A stretch of DNA of 64,000 bases. It comes from Halomonas eurihalina. GTDB taxonomy: Bacteria; Pseudomonadota; Gammaproteobacteria; Pseudomonadales; Halomonadaceae. Made by a program: the position numbers and the translations under genes. Under the pieces are notes generated by a model. That model was not told where the DNA came from and made no database searches. It saw nothing but the letters and a program-made list of their open reading frames with translations. The DNA lies in assembly GCF_008274785.1 (NCBI RefSeq), contig NZ_VTPU01000009.1:62001-126000 (forward strand), written 5' to 3'. Of the stretch, positions 37,876 through 46,031 are shown one piece after another (positions within the stretch are counted from its first letter, which is position 1; each line of letters opens with the position of its first letter).

Positions 37876-38070
37876 GATGAGCGCCGGGGACAAGGCAAAG
37901 CGAGGGTCCTTTGCCATGGGTGAGGCGATCCTCGCCGAACGGGTTGGTCATGGATGCCCAGCACTGGTCCTGCAAGCGGAGCAGGATGCGAGAGCGCTGC
38001 AGGGCAAAGGTAGCGCCCAGGGAAGGGTTCACAGCGCCCTCGCGGAGGCTTGTCGACGGAGCAGCTCATC
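37876..38070. repeat. Structured dispersed repeat, copy 2 (between cobO and bluB)
   Basis: A 195-base element homologous to 17810-17923. Outer arms GATGAGC and GCTCATC, then GCCGGGGACAAG facing CTTGTCGACGGA, middle arms GCGAGGG and CCCTCGC, inner arms CCTTTGCC and GGCAAAGG. The inner stem encloses about 85 extra bases with their own small hairpins (TCCTGC/GCAGGA). The inner stem differs in sequence from copy 1 but still pairs. Confidence 0.8.
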
Positions 38071-38106
38071 GTCCCTGCCGAACTAACTAAATTAGGACTT
38101 TGAATA

Positions 38107-38146
38107 GATTTTTAACGCCGCATAGCCGAACGCAGCCGCATTTGAG
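38107..38146. repeat. Short dispersed repeat (TTTTTAACGCCG type), copy 1
   Basis: About 40 bases starting GATTTTTAACGCCGCATAG, near-identical to 62462-62501, which lies inside the btuB riboswitch region. Here it is just downstream of the cobO stop codon. Confidence 0.75.
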
Positions 38147-38152
38147 GCCAGC

Positions 38153-38758
38153 CTAGAGCTCAACCCCTTTCTGGGCCTTTATCCCTTGGTCTTTAAAAGC
38201 GTGCTTGACCACCTTCATCTCGGTCACGGTGTCGGCCAGCTCGATCAGCGCCTCGGGGGCATGGCGGCCGGTAACGACGGCGTGCTGCATGGGTGGGCGG
38301 GCCTGGAGGTCGTCGAGCACCCGGTCGAGCTCCAGGTAGCCATGGCGCAGGGCGATGTTGAGCTCGTCGAACAGCACCAGCGCGTAACTCGGGTCGGCGA
38401 GCATGCGGCTGGCCTCGGCCCAGGCCGCCTCGGCGGCGCGCACGTCACGCTCTCGATCCTGAGTATCCCAGGTATAGCCCTCGCCCATGACGTGATAGTC
38501 CACCCCCGGCAGGTTGCGGAAGAAGGCCTCTTCGCCAGTTTGGAACTTGCCCTTGATGAACTGCACCACGCCGACCTTCATGCCGTGGCCCAGGGCGCGG
38601 GCGAGCATGCCGAAGCCGGAGCTGCTCTTGCCCTTGCCGGGGCCGGTCAGCACCAGCAGCACACCCTGCTCCTTGTCGGCGGCAGCGATCCGCTCGTTCA
38701 TGATCTTCTGCTTGTGGGCCATGCGCGCCGCATGGCGCTCGGGGTCGACGTGCTTCAT
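38153..38758 (-). CDS. cobO: Cob(I)yrinic acid a,c-diamide adenosyltransferase
   Basis: A 201-residue CobA/CobO-type adenosyltransferase that adds the 5'-deoxyadenosyl group to cobalt. The P-loop GPGKGKSSSGFGML, VGVVQFIKGKFQTGE and LVLFDELNIALRHGYL are diagnostic. The start ATG at 38758 follows GGAG, 29 bases after the cobF stop. A dispersed repeat separates it from bluB downstream. Confidence 0.95.
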   Translation of the reverse strand: MKHVDPERHAARMAHKQKIMNERIAAADKEQGVLLVLTGPGKGKSSSGFGMLARALGHGMKVGVVQFIKGKFQTGEEAFFRNLPGVDYHVMGEGYTWDTQDRERDVRAAEAAWAEASRMLADPSYALVLFDELNIALRHGYLELDRVLDDLQARPPMQHAVVTGRHAPEALIELADTVTEMKVVKHAFKDQGIKAQKGVEL

Positions 38759-38787
38759 TGGAGGCTCCATGAGTCGGTGTAATGGTT

Positions 38788-39567
38788 TCAGCCCGGTGTT
38801 CGTGACAACAGTGGCGCCCGCGCCAGCAGATAGACGTCCATGATCCAGCCGTGCCGCTCGCGCAGCGCGGCGCGACGCTCGACGATGGCCGGCCCCACCT
38901 CGGCCAGCGGGCCGTCGATCAGGCACTGCTTGTCCATACCCAGATAGGCACCCCACCAGATATGCAGCCCCTCCGGGGCCAGCGCCTGGAAGGCACCACC
39001 GGCATCCAGCATCACCGCCACGCTGGCGGCGTCCTCGGGCCAGCCGCGCTCGCGCAGGCGCCGCCCGGTGGTGATCTGCACCGGCTCGGCCAGGGCATTC
39101 AAGGGGATGCGGTGCTCGGCGGTCAGCACCTGCAGGCTGGTGATGCCCGGCACCACCTCCACCTCGACGCCCTGCCCCGGCAACTCCAGACGCTCGGCGA
39201 TGCGCAGGCTGCTGTCGTAGAGCGAAGGATCGCCCCAGATCAGCATGGCGACCCTCCCGCCCTGCGGCAGGTGGCGCGACATCTGCTCGCGCCATGTCTC
39301 GGCGATCGCCGCATGCCAGTCGTCCACCGCGCCCAGGTAGTCATCGCGCCTGTCGCGGCGCGGCAGGTCGAACTCCACGACTCGAGATAGCGCGGCCTCG
39401 TCCAGCAGGTTGCGGCACAGCAGCCGGCGCAGGTCGACCAGGTCCGAGCGCGCCTCGCCCTTGCGCGGCAACAGGATCAGCTCCGCCGCCTGTAGCGCGC
39501 GCACGCCGGCCAGGGTGACGTGCTCGGGATTACCGGTGCCAATGCCGATCAACGAGAGATGGATCAT
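38788..39567 (-). CDS. cobF: Precorrin-6A synthase (deacetylating)
   Basis: A 259-residue SAM-dependent tetrapyrrole methylase that methylates C1 and removes acetate, a step specific to the aerobic pathway. The N-terminus [21 protein letters not shown], the [16 protein letters not shown] motif and [11 protein letters not shown] match CobF. Its start overlaps the cobM stop by 4 bases. Confidence 0.95.
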   Translation of the reverse strand: MIHLSLIGIGTGNPEHVTLAGVRALQAAELILLPRKGEARSDLVDLRRLLCRNLLDEAALSRVVEFDLPRRDRRDDYLGAVDDWHAAIAETWREQMSRHLPQGGRVAMLIWGDPSLYDSSLRIAERLELPGQGVEVEVVPGITSLQVLTAEHRIPLNALAEPVQITTGRRLRERGWPEDAASVAVMLDAGGAFQALAPEGLHIWWGAYLGMDKQCLIDGPLAEVGPAIVERRAALRERHGWIMDVYLLARAPLLSRTPG

Positions 39568-40364
39568 GGCGTCTCCCGCTGCTCATCCGCATGGGCGAAG
39601 GGCGAATCCGCCGACTGCGGCCGGAAGCGGCGGTCATAGCCGATCGCGTAGAGACGACTGTCGTCGAAGTCTTCGCTTGAAAGCGCCGGCCCGACCAGGA
39701 TCAGCGCCGTGCGGTTCATGGCCGGGTCGAGCCGCGCGGCAACGGTCTCCAGCCGCCCGCGGATCACCTTCTGGTCGGGCCAACTGGCTCGCCAGACGAT
39801 GGCCACCGGACAGTCATCACCGTAGAAAGGCGCCAGCTCCGCCACCACATGGTCCAGATTATGGATGGACAGGTGGATCGCCAGGGTCGTGCCGGTACGC
39901 GCGAAGTTGGCCAGCGTCTCGCCGTCCGGCATGGCGCTGGCGCGGCCCGGCGTGCGGGTCAATACCACGGACTGCGCCACACCCGGCAGCGTCAGCTCCT
40001 GGCCCAGGGTGGCGGCCGCCGCGGCAAAGGCCGGTACCCCTGGCGTGATGGCGTAGGCAATGCCCCGCTCGCGCAGCCGGCGCAACTGCTCGCCCATGGC
40101 CGACCACACCGAGAGATCCCCGGAGTGCAGCCGGGCCACATCCTGCCCCGCCGCGTCGGCGCGGGCCATCTCGTCGATGATCTCGTCGAGCGACAATGGG
40201 GCAGTGTTGACGACCCGAGCGCCTGCCGGGCAATGCGCGAGGATCGCCTCGGGCACCAGCGAGCCGGCGTAGAGACACACCGGGCAGGCCGCGATGAGAT
40301 CCCGTCCCCGCAGCGTCAGCAGATCCGGCGCGCCGGGGCCGGCACCGATGAAATGAATGGTCAT
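39564..40364 (-). CDS. cobM: Precorrin-4 C11-methyltransferase
   Basis: A 266-residue tetrapyrrole methylase. [20 protein letters not shown] at the N-terminus, the [20 protein letters not shown] signature and [16 protein letters not shown] match CobM/CbiF. AGGAGA precedes the ATG. It overlaps cobE upstream and cobF downstream by 4 bases each. Confidence 0.95.
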   Translation of the reverse strand: MTIHFIGAGPGAPDLLTLRGRDLIAACPVCLYAGSLVPEAILAHCPAGARVVNTAPLSLDEIIDEMARADAAGQDVARLHSGDLSVWSAMGEQLRRLRERGIAYAITPGVPAFAAAAATLGQELTLPGVAQSVVLTRTPGRASAMPDGETLANFARTGTTLAIHLSIHNLDHVVAELAPFYGDDCPVAIVWRASWPDQKVIRGRLETVAARLDPAMNRTALILVGPALSSEDFDDSRLYAIGYDRRFRPQSADSPFAHADEQRETP

Positions 40365-40756
40365 GTCGTATCTCCTGTCGTCGCCTCGCGCACCACCGCC
40401 ACCGCAGCGGTCGCCCGTCGATCCGTCGAAATCAGCCGGGGGCCGAGCAATCTCGCCCCAGGCCCCGCCGCCAGCAGCGCCACGGCCTCGGCAACGCTGC
40501 CCGTACCGCGGGCCTGACGGCTGTGTCGGGAATCGGTGAGGGTGGCGACCGAGGTCAGGTCGACGTCGGCCACGCTCAGGGTCGCGATGCCCCGCGCCTC
40601 CCCCAAGGCCTGCACCAGCGGGCGCATGGACGCGGCCACTGCCAGCCGATCGACCGGGCCATGCCGTTCGCAGAGCCGGTCCAGCACCTCGGCCAACGAG
40701 GCGAGCGTCGCCGAGCGACGAAAACCGAAGCCCGCCACCTTCATCGCACCGTTCAT
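40361..40756 (-). CDS. cobE: CobE (cobalamin biosynthesis, CbiG C-terminal-like)
   Basis: A 131-residue protein matching the C-terminal domain of CbiG, known as CobE in aerobic producers ([20 protein letters not shown], then [18 protein letters not shown]). It is needed for the pathway, but its chemical role is unclear. Start at 40756 overlaps the cobL stop by 4 bases and its stop overlaps cobM. Confidence 0.9.
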   Translation of the reverse strand: MNGAMKVAGFGFRRSATLASLAEVLDRLCERHGPVDRLAVAASMRPLVQALGEARGIATLSVADVDLTSVATLTDSRHSRQARGTGSVAEAVALLAAGPGARLLGPRLISTDRRATAAVAVVREATTGDTT

Positions 40757-41976
40757 TTCACGACCCGCCACTGCACGATGGGATAGGCGGACTTCCAGCC
40801 GCGACGCGTGCCGAGGGCGGCTGCCGTGGCCTGCTCCAGGCGCACCAGCTCGCCGCCGACGTGGCGATGCCAGTGGGTCAGCAAGGCTTCCGACTCCAGG
40901 GTCACCGCATTGGCCACCAGCCGCGTGCCCGCCAGCAAACGCGGCCACAGTGCGGTCAGCAGCGCCTCGGAGAGCCCGCCGCCGATAAAGACCGCATCGG
41001 GCAACGGCAAGTCCTCCGGCGTCTTCCCGTTCAGCATTTCCAGGGCATCGCCCTCGACCACCTCGAGCCAGTCGACACCGAGTTCCCGGGCGTTGTGGCG
41101 CGCCCGAGCCGCCCTTTCCGCATTGCGCTCGAGACCCAGGGCACGGTTGTCCGGATGCGCCAGCAGCCACTCGATGGCGACCGAACCCGAGCCGGTGCCG
41201 ATGTCCCACAGCCGCTCGCCCGGAGCCGGCGCCAGGGCAGCCAGCGTCATGGCGCGGACCATCTGCCGGGTGATCTGGCCGTCGTGTTCGAACCAATCGT
41301 CCGGCCGCCCGGGAGTCAGCGGCAGCGCCGGCCCGTCGCCATCGACCTCGAGGCCCACCGCCACCGGATGGGCGATATCGGCCGGCAAGGCGGCATCCGC
41401 GCGCAGGGCACGAACGCGTTCGTCGCCACCGCCGAGGGCCTCCATCACGTGAAGCCGGCTGGCGCCGAAGCCGACATGCGCAAGCCAGCCGGCGAGCTCA
41501 TTCACCGCCGCGCCGTCGCGCAGCAGCACCAGCAGGCGGCGCCCGCGGTGCAAATACGGGCGCAGGCGCGTCAGCGGCCGGGCGTGCAGGCCCAGGCAGG
41601 TCACGCCCTCCAGCGCCCAGCCAAGCCGGGAGGCCGCCAGGCTGAAGGTCGAGGGCGACGGCAGCACGCGCCACTCGCTGGGCGCGAGGTGTCGTGCCAG
41701 GGTCGCGCCGGCGCCGAACCAGAAGGGATCGCCCGACACCAGCATCACCGTTCGGCGACCGCGCTCGGCCAGCAGCTCGGGGATGCCGTCGGCGAAGGGC
41801 ACCGGCCATTCGCGCACCTCGGCGGAAAGCGCCGGCAGCAGACGCAGGTGACGTCGCGCACCGAACACCACCTCGGCGGCCTCCAGCGCCTCGCGGCTTG
41901 CCGGCGTCAGCCCCGCCGTGCCACTCTCGCCCCAGCCCAGCACCGTCAGCCAGGGAGCGTCGTCAACGTCCGTCAT
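40753..41976 (-). CDS. cobL: Precorrin-6Y C5,15-methyltransferase (decarboxylating)
   Basis: A 407-residue fusion of two methyltransferases. The N-terminal half is CbiE-like ([38 protein letters not shown]) and the C-terminal half CbiT-like ([19 protein letters not shown]). It methylates C5 and C15 and decarboxylates the acetate at C12. ATG at 41976 or 41979; AAGGA lies upstream. Its start codon region overlaps the start of cobK on the opposite strand. Confidence 0.95.
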   Translation of the reverse strand: MTDVDDAPWLTVLGWGESGTAGLTPASREALEAAEVVFGARRHLRLLPALSAEVREWPVPFADGIPELLAERGRRTVMLVSGDPFWFGAGATLARHLAPSEWRVLPSPSTFSLAASRLGWALEGVTCLGLHARPLTRLRPYLHRGRRLLVLLRDGAAVNELAGWLAHVGFGASRLHVMEALGGGDERVRALRADAALPADIAHPVAVGLEVDGDGPALPLTPGRPDDWFEHDGQITRQMVRAMTLAALAPAPGERLWDIGTGSGSVAIEWLLAHPDNRALGLERNAERAARARHNARELGVDWLEVVEGDALEMLNGKTPEDLPLPDAVFIGGGLSEALLTALWPRLLAGTRLVANAVTLESEALLTHWHRHVGGELVRLEQATAAALGTRRGWKSAYPIVQWRVVK

Positions 41977-41977
41977 C

Positions 41978-42742
41978 ATGAAAGTCCTTATCCTGGGCGG
42001 TACCACTGAAGCCAGCGCCCTGGCCAGCGCCCTGGCCGAGCGCGGGATCCCCGCGCTGTTCAGCTACGCCGGCCGCGTCAGCGCGCCCAAGCCGCAGCCG
42101 CTGCCCACTCGCGTTGGCGGTTTCGGCGGCGTGGAAGGGCTGGCCGCCTTTCTCGAAGCAGAGCGCATCACCCACCTGGTCGACGCCACTCATCCCTTCG
42201 CCGAGCAGATGAGCCGCAACGCCGTGGCTGCCGCCAAGCGGACGGGCACCGCGCTGATCGCCCTGACCCGGCCACCCTGGGAGCCTCAGCATGGCGATTG
42301 TGGACAGCCAGGCGATCGCTGGCAGCGGGTCGCCGACATCGAGACGGCAGTGGCGGCGCTCGCCGGCCCACCGCAGCGAGTGCTGCTGGCGATCGGCCGC
42401 ATGCACCTGGCGGCCTTCGCCGCCCGGCCCGAGCACCACTACGTGCTGCGGCTGGTCGACCGGCCCGATAGCCCGCCGCCCCTGCCGCGCCACACCGTTA
42501 CCGTCGACCGCGGCCCCTTCACCCGGGAAGGCGACCTGGCACTGCTGCGCGAGCACGGCATCGAACGCCTGGTGTGCAAGAACGCCGGCGGTACGGGGGC
42601 GGCAACCAAGCTCGAGGCCGCCCGCGCGCTGGGGATTCCAGTGGTGATGATCGACCGCCCGGCGCTGCCGCCCCGCCGCGAGGCGCATACCATCGACGAC
42701 GTCCTGGCGTGGATGGATCACGACGCTGACCTCGGCGTATAG
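41978..42742 (+). CDS. cobK: Precorrin-6A reductase
   Basis: A 254-residue NADPH-dependent reductase (CobK/CbiJ). KVLILGGTTEASALASALAE is the N-terminal Rossmann motif and ITHLVDATHPFAEQMSRNA is characteristic. It is the only plus-strand gene in the corrin block. Its ATG at 41978 overlaps the cobL start head to head, and its end overlaps cobJ tail to tail by 25 bases, so its promoter must lie within cobL. No ribosome binding site is visible. Transcripts of the flanking minus genes would be antisense to it if read through. Confidence 0.94.
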   Translation: MKVLILGGTTEASALASALAERGIPALFSYAGRVSAPKPQPLPTRVGGFGGVEGLAAFLEAERITHLVDATHPFAEQMSRNAVAAAKRTGTALIALTRPPWEPQHGDCGQPGDRWQRVADIETAVAALAGPPQRVLLAIGRMHLAAFAARPEHHYVLRLVDRPDSPPPLPRHTVTVDRGPFTREGDLALLREHGIERLVCKNAGGTGAATKLEAARALGIPVVMIDRPALPPRREAHTIDDVLAWMDHDADLGV

Positions 42743-43515
42743 ACCCACTCACGCCTTGCGCCCGGGATGCATCGCGTCAGGCTCGAGCCCACCATCACCA
42801 GGGTGCGCATGTCGACCATCTCGGGCGTCGCCTCACCCAGGGTAGTGACGCGCAGGCGTTCTTCCGGCGTGGAGACGGCCCGGGCGAACATGATCGGGCG
42901 CGCATTGCCGCAGGCCTCGCGCAGCACCGTCAGGGCACGCGCGAAGCCCTCCGGCCGCGAGCGGGAGCGCGGGTTGTAGAAGGCCATGGCGAAGTCGGCC
43001 TCGGCGGCCAGGCGCAGGCGCTTCTCGATCAACGCCCAGGGCTTGAGGTTGTCGGAGAGGTTGAGACAGCAGAAGTCATGGCCCAGCGGCGCGCCCAGCC
43101 GTGCACTGGCGGCCAGCATGGCCGAGACGCCCGGCAGTACCTGGATGTCCAGCGACCGCCACTCGGGGCGCCCCGCTTCCAGCGCCTCGAATACCGCCGC
43201 TCCCATGGCGAATACTCCAGGGTCGCCCGAGGAGACGACCGCTACCCGGCGACCCTCGGTGGCCATCTCGAGCGCTTGCTCGGCGCGGCGGATCTCCTCG
43301 CGGTTGTCCGAGCCGTGGCGGGTCAGCCCCGGTCGCGGCGTCACCCGCTCGACATAGGGCACATAACCCACCACGTCGGTGGCCTGTTCGAGCACGCCCG
43401 ACGCCTCGGGGGTGACCATCGCCTCGCTGCCGGGGCCGAGACCGACGATCTTCAGCCACCCGCGCGGAACCCGCTCACGTTCGCCAGGCCGTGACCCGGC
43501 TTTTGCTTCGCTCAT
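42718..43515 (-). CDS. cobJ: Precorrin-3B C17-methyltransferase
   Basis: A 265-residue tetrapyrrole methylase that contracts the ring while methylating C17. GWLKIVGLGPGSEAMVTPEA, VAVVSSGDPGVFAMGAAVFE and FYNPRSRSRPEGFARAL are typical of CobJ/CbiH. The ATG at 43515 follows GGGAGG and overlaps the cobI stop (ATGA). The first 18 residues are an extra polar lead-in. Confidence 0.95.
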   Translation of the reverse strand: MSEAKAGSRPGERERVPRGWLKIVGLGPGSEAMVTPEASGVLEQATDVVGYVPYVERVTPRPGLTRHGSDNREEIRRAEQALEMATEGRRVAVVSSGDPGVFAMGAAVFEALEAGRPEWRSLDIQVLPGVSAMLAASARLGAPLGHDFCCLNLSDNLKPWALIEKRLRLAAEADFAMAFYNPRSRSRPEGFARALTVLREACGNARPIMFARAVSTPEERLRVTTLGEATPEMVDMRTLVMVGSSLTRCIPGARREWVYTPRSAS

Positions 43516-44237
43516 GGCCGCCTCCCGTTGCCGTGAATCAGCAGGATCGAAAAGTACGGCACGCGGTCGCCCACGTCGCACAGCGGCACGATCCGTTCCT
43601 CGGCCATCGCCGCATACTCGATCAACCAGGCCTCGTCCTCGCGCCCGGCGCTCGCCAGGGCGCGGCGCAGCTTGTCCAGGTGGCGGCCGATCTTCATCAC
43701 CACCAGGGCGTCGGTGCGCGCGATGCGTTCGACCAGCGTCGCCTCCGGCAGGGTCGCCATCAGCACGGTCAGCACATCGTCGCCCCAGGTCACCGGTCGG
43801 CCGGTGGCAGTCCAGGCCGCCGACATGCCGGTGATGCCGGGCACCACCGCGACCGGTACCCGCCCCTGCAATCGGGTATAGAGGTGCATGAAGGAGCCGT
43901 AGAAGAAGGGATCGCCCTCGCAGAGCACCACCACGTCCTGGCCCGCCTCGGCGATCTCGGCGAGCTGGGCGACCTGGCGCTCGTAGAAGGCCGCCAGCCA
44001 CTCGTTGTAGCGCGGGTCGTCGAAGGGAATCTCGGTGGTGACCGGATACTCCATCGGCAGCTCGACGGCATCGTCGGCCAGCATGCCCTCGACGATGGTA
44101 CGGGCGTGACCGGTGCGGCCCTTCTTGCGGAAATAGGCAACATGGCTGGCACCGCGGATCAGCCGATCGGCACGCACGCTCATCAGGTCCTGGCTACCGG
44201 GGCCGAGGCCGACCCCGTGGATGGTGCCCCGGCTCAT
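43512..44237 (-). CDS. cobI: Precorrin-2 C20-methyltransferase
   Basis: A 241-residue SAM-dependent methylase. GTIHGVGLGPGSQDLMSVRA, the DVVVLCEGDPFFYGSFMHLY signature and VVPGITGMSAAWTATG match CobI/CbiL. Its start overlaps the cobH stop by 4 bases. Confidence 0.95.
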   Translation of the reverse strand: MSRGTIHGVGLGPGSQDLMSVRADRLIRGASHVAYFRKKGRTGHARTIVEGMLADDAVELPMEYPVTTEIPFDDPRYNEWLAAFYERQVAQLAEIAEAGQDVVVLCEGDPFFYGSFMHLYTRLQGRVPVAVVPGITGMSAAWTATGRPVTWGDDVLTVLMATLPEATLVERIARTDALVVMKIGRHLDKLRRALASAGREDEAWLIEYAAMAEERIVPLCDVGDRVPYFSILLIHGNGRRP

Positions 44238-44863
44238 TCGCGACGATCCGCGATGGCGTTGACGGCGGCCACCGTCACCGCACTGCCGCCGAGTCGCCCA
44301 TCGACGATGGCGCAGGGCGCCGCGGCGCTCTCCCACAATGCCTGCTTGGATTCGGCCGCGCCGACGAATCCCACCGGGCAGCCGATGATGGCCGCCGGGC
44401 GCGGGCAGTGCGGGTCTTCCAGCATGTTCAGCAAGTGAAAAAGCGCGGTCGGCGCATTGCCGATCGCCACCACTGCGCCCTCCAGATGGGGTCGCCACAG
44501 TTCCAGGGCCGCCGCCGAGCGGGTGTTGGCCATCTCCCGAGCCAGGCCGGGCACTCGCTCGTCGTGCAGCGTGCAGAGAATGGCGTTGTCCGCCGGCAGA
44601 CGCTGGCGGGTGATGCCCTCGGCGACCATGCGCGCGTCGCACAGGACCGGCGCGCCGCCTTGCAGCGCCGACCGGGCCCGACTCACCACAGCATCGCGGA
44701 AGCGGATGTGCGGCGCCAGCGCCACCAGGCCGGCGGCATGGATCATGCGTACGGCCACCGGCTCCTCCTCCGGCGCGAAGCGTGCCAGTTCGGCCTCGCG
44801 CCGAATGATGGCAAAGGACTCCCGGTAGATCGACGGTCCATCGGTTTCATAGACGTGAGGCAT
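44234..44863 (-). CDS. cobH: Precorrin-8X methylmutase
   Basis: A 209-residue isomerase that moves the C11 methyl to C12, giving hydrogenobyrinic acid. FAIIRREAELARFAPEEEPV, RMIHAAGLVALAPHIRF with the catalytic histidine and IIGCPVGFVGAAESKQAL are diagnostic. GGGGA precedes two adjacent ATGs (44866 and 44863); the second has better spacing. The start overlaps the cobG 3' end by 17 bases. Confidence 0.95.
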   Translation of the reverse strand: MPHVYETDGPSIYRESFAIIRREAELARFAPEEEPVAVRMIHAAGLVALAPHIRFRDAVVSRARSALQGGAPVLCDARMVAEGITRQRLPADNAILCTLHDERVPGLAREMANTRSAAALELWRPHLEGAVVAIGNAPTALFHLLNMLEDPHCPRPAAIIGCPVGFVGAAESKQALWESAAAPCAIVDGRLGGSAVTVAAVNAIADRRE

Positions 44864-46031
44864 CATGTTTCCCCAGGTATTCGATAACGTCGGTTTCACC
44901 AAGGCCGGTCGCGACCGGCGTGTCGTCGGCCCGCCCGTTCAGGATCAGGTCGAAGTGGCCGTCGCGTCCGCTCAGGCAAGCCTCGGCGGGCCGGCCACGG
45001 GCACAACCCTTGGTGCAGCCGGAAATATGTACTCGCCCCGGCCTCCGGCCATCGAGCCGTTCGGCCAGCGCCTGGGCCAACCCGAGGGTCGCCACGCTGG
45101 CCTGGGCGCAGTGGGGCGCCCCCGGACAAGCGTCCATGGCCAGCCGTGGGTCGCGCTCATCGACGATCAGCCCCTCGGCCGGCTCGGCGTCATCACCTGC
45201 GCCTTCCAGCAGCAGGCGCCGCCAGGGGCTGACACGGATACCGGTAACGCTATCGGTGAGCGCGGCACGCAGCACCGAGGCCGGCGTGCGGCCGAAAGGC
45301 AGCCCGACCACTCGGCCGAGGGAGTGCTCACCCAGCGCGAGGCCCGTATCGTCTTCGACGGTCTCGGCGGGGGCCGTCGTGGGCGGCGCCCAGGCGGGCA
45401 ACGGCGCGTCGAAGCGCTGCATGCGCCCGGCTCCGAGGCCACCAGCGTCGACGAACCACCAGGCCAGACGCCTCATCAGCGCGACGGCGGTTGCGACGTC
45501 GTCGACCGGCGTGCCCAGCTCGCGGCCATCGGCCCTCACCAGCAGTCCACCATCGGCCGAGCGCTCGAGGCGCAGGTCGGCGGAGGCTTCGGTCAGCACC
45601 GGCGATGTACCGGCGTCGACGGCCAGCCCCCACTTGTCGGGCAAGGTCGGCCAGGCGTCGAAGCGCTCAACAAGAGGGCTCGCCGCCCGATGAATGGCGT
45701 CGCCGTCGCGCCAGTCCGGGGCAAGCAGCAATGCCGGGCGGCGCTCGGCCTCGGCGTCCGGGGCCACCAGGTCGTGCTCGAGCAGAAACGTCATCAACGC
45801 GGGCCAGCCAGCCTCGGTGACGCCGCGCAACTGCAGGTTGGCACGGCGGGTCAGCTCGATCAGCCCGCTGCCGAAGGTCTCGGCGGCGTCACACAATGCC
45901 AGCGACTGGTCGCGCCTGAGCCGGCCCATCTCGGGGCGCACGCGCACCAGCAGGCCGTCGCCGGTGGCCATGGGCCGCCAGGCTCCGGGGCACCAGCCTC
46001 GGACGCGGGGCTCGGCTGGCCTAGCCACCAT
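44847..46031 (-). CDS. cobG: Precorrin-3B synthase
   Basis: A 394-residue iron-sulfur and non-haem iron monooxygenase of the nitrite/sulfite reductase fold, making precorrin-3B with oxygen. Two ferredoxin-like halves are seen, and the cluster cysteines are in CPGAPHC and SGCTKGCA. CobG marks the oxygen-dependent pathway. The ATG at 46031 lies within the last 11 bases of cobN. Confidence 0.92.
   Translation of the reverse strand: MVARPAEPRVRGWCPGAWRPMATGDGLLVRVRPEMGRLRRDQSLALCDAAETFGSGLIELTRRANLQLRGVTEAGWPALMTFLLEHDLVAPDAEAERRPALLLAPDWRDGDAIHRAASPLVERFDAWPTLPDKWGLAVDAGTSPVLTEASADLRLERSADGGLLVRADGRELGTPVDDVATAVALMRRLAWWFVDAGGLGAGRMQRFDAPLPAWAPPTTAPAETVEDDTGLALGEHSLGRVVGLPFGRTPASVLRAALTDSVTGIRVSPWRRLLLEGAGDDAEPAEGLIVDERDPRLAMDACPGAPHCAQASVATLGLAQALAERLDGRRPGRVHISGCTKGCARGRPAEACLSGRDGHFDLILNGRADDTPVATGLGETDVIEYLGKHDASRL

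Noticed and set aside
37826-38032. N-terminal extension of bluB
   Set aside because: It reads through the structured dispersed repeat; a good ribosome binding site at 37825 and the family N-terminus show the real start.
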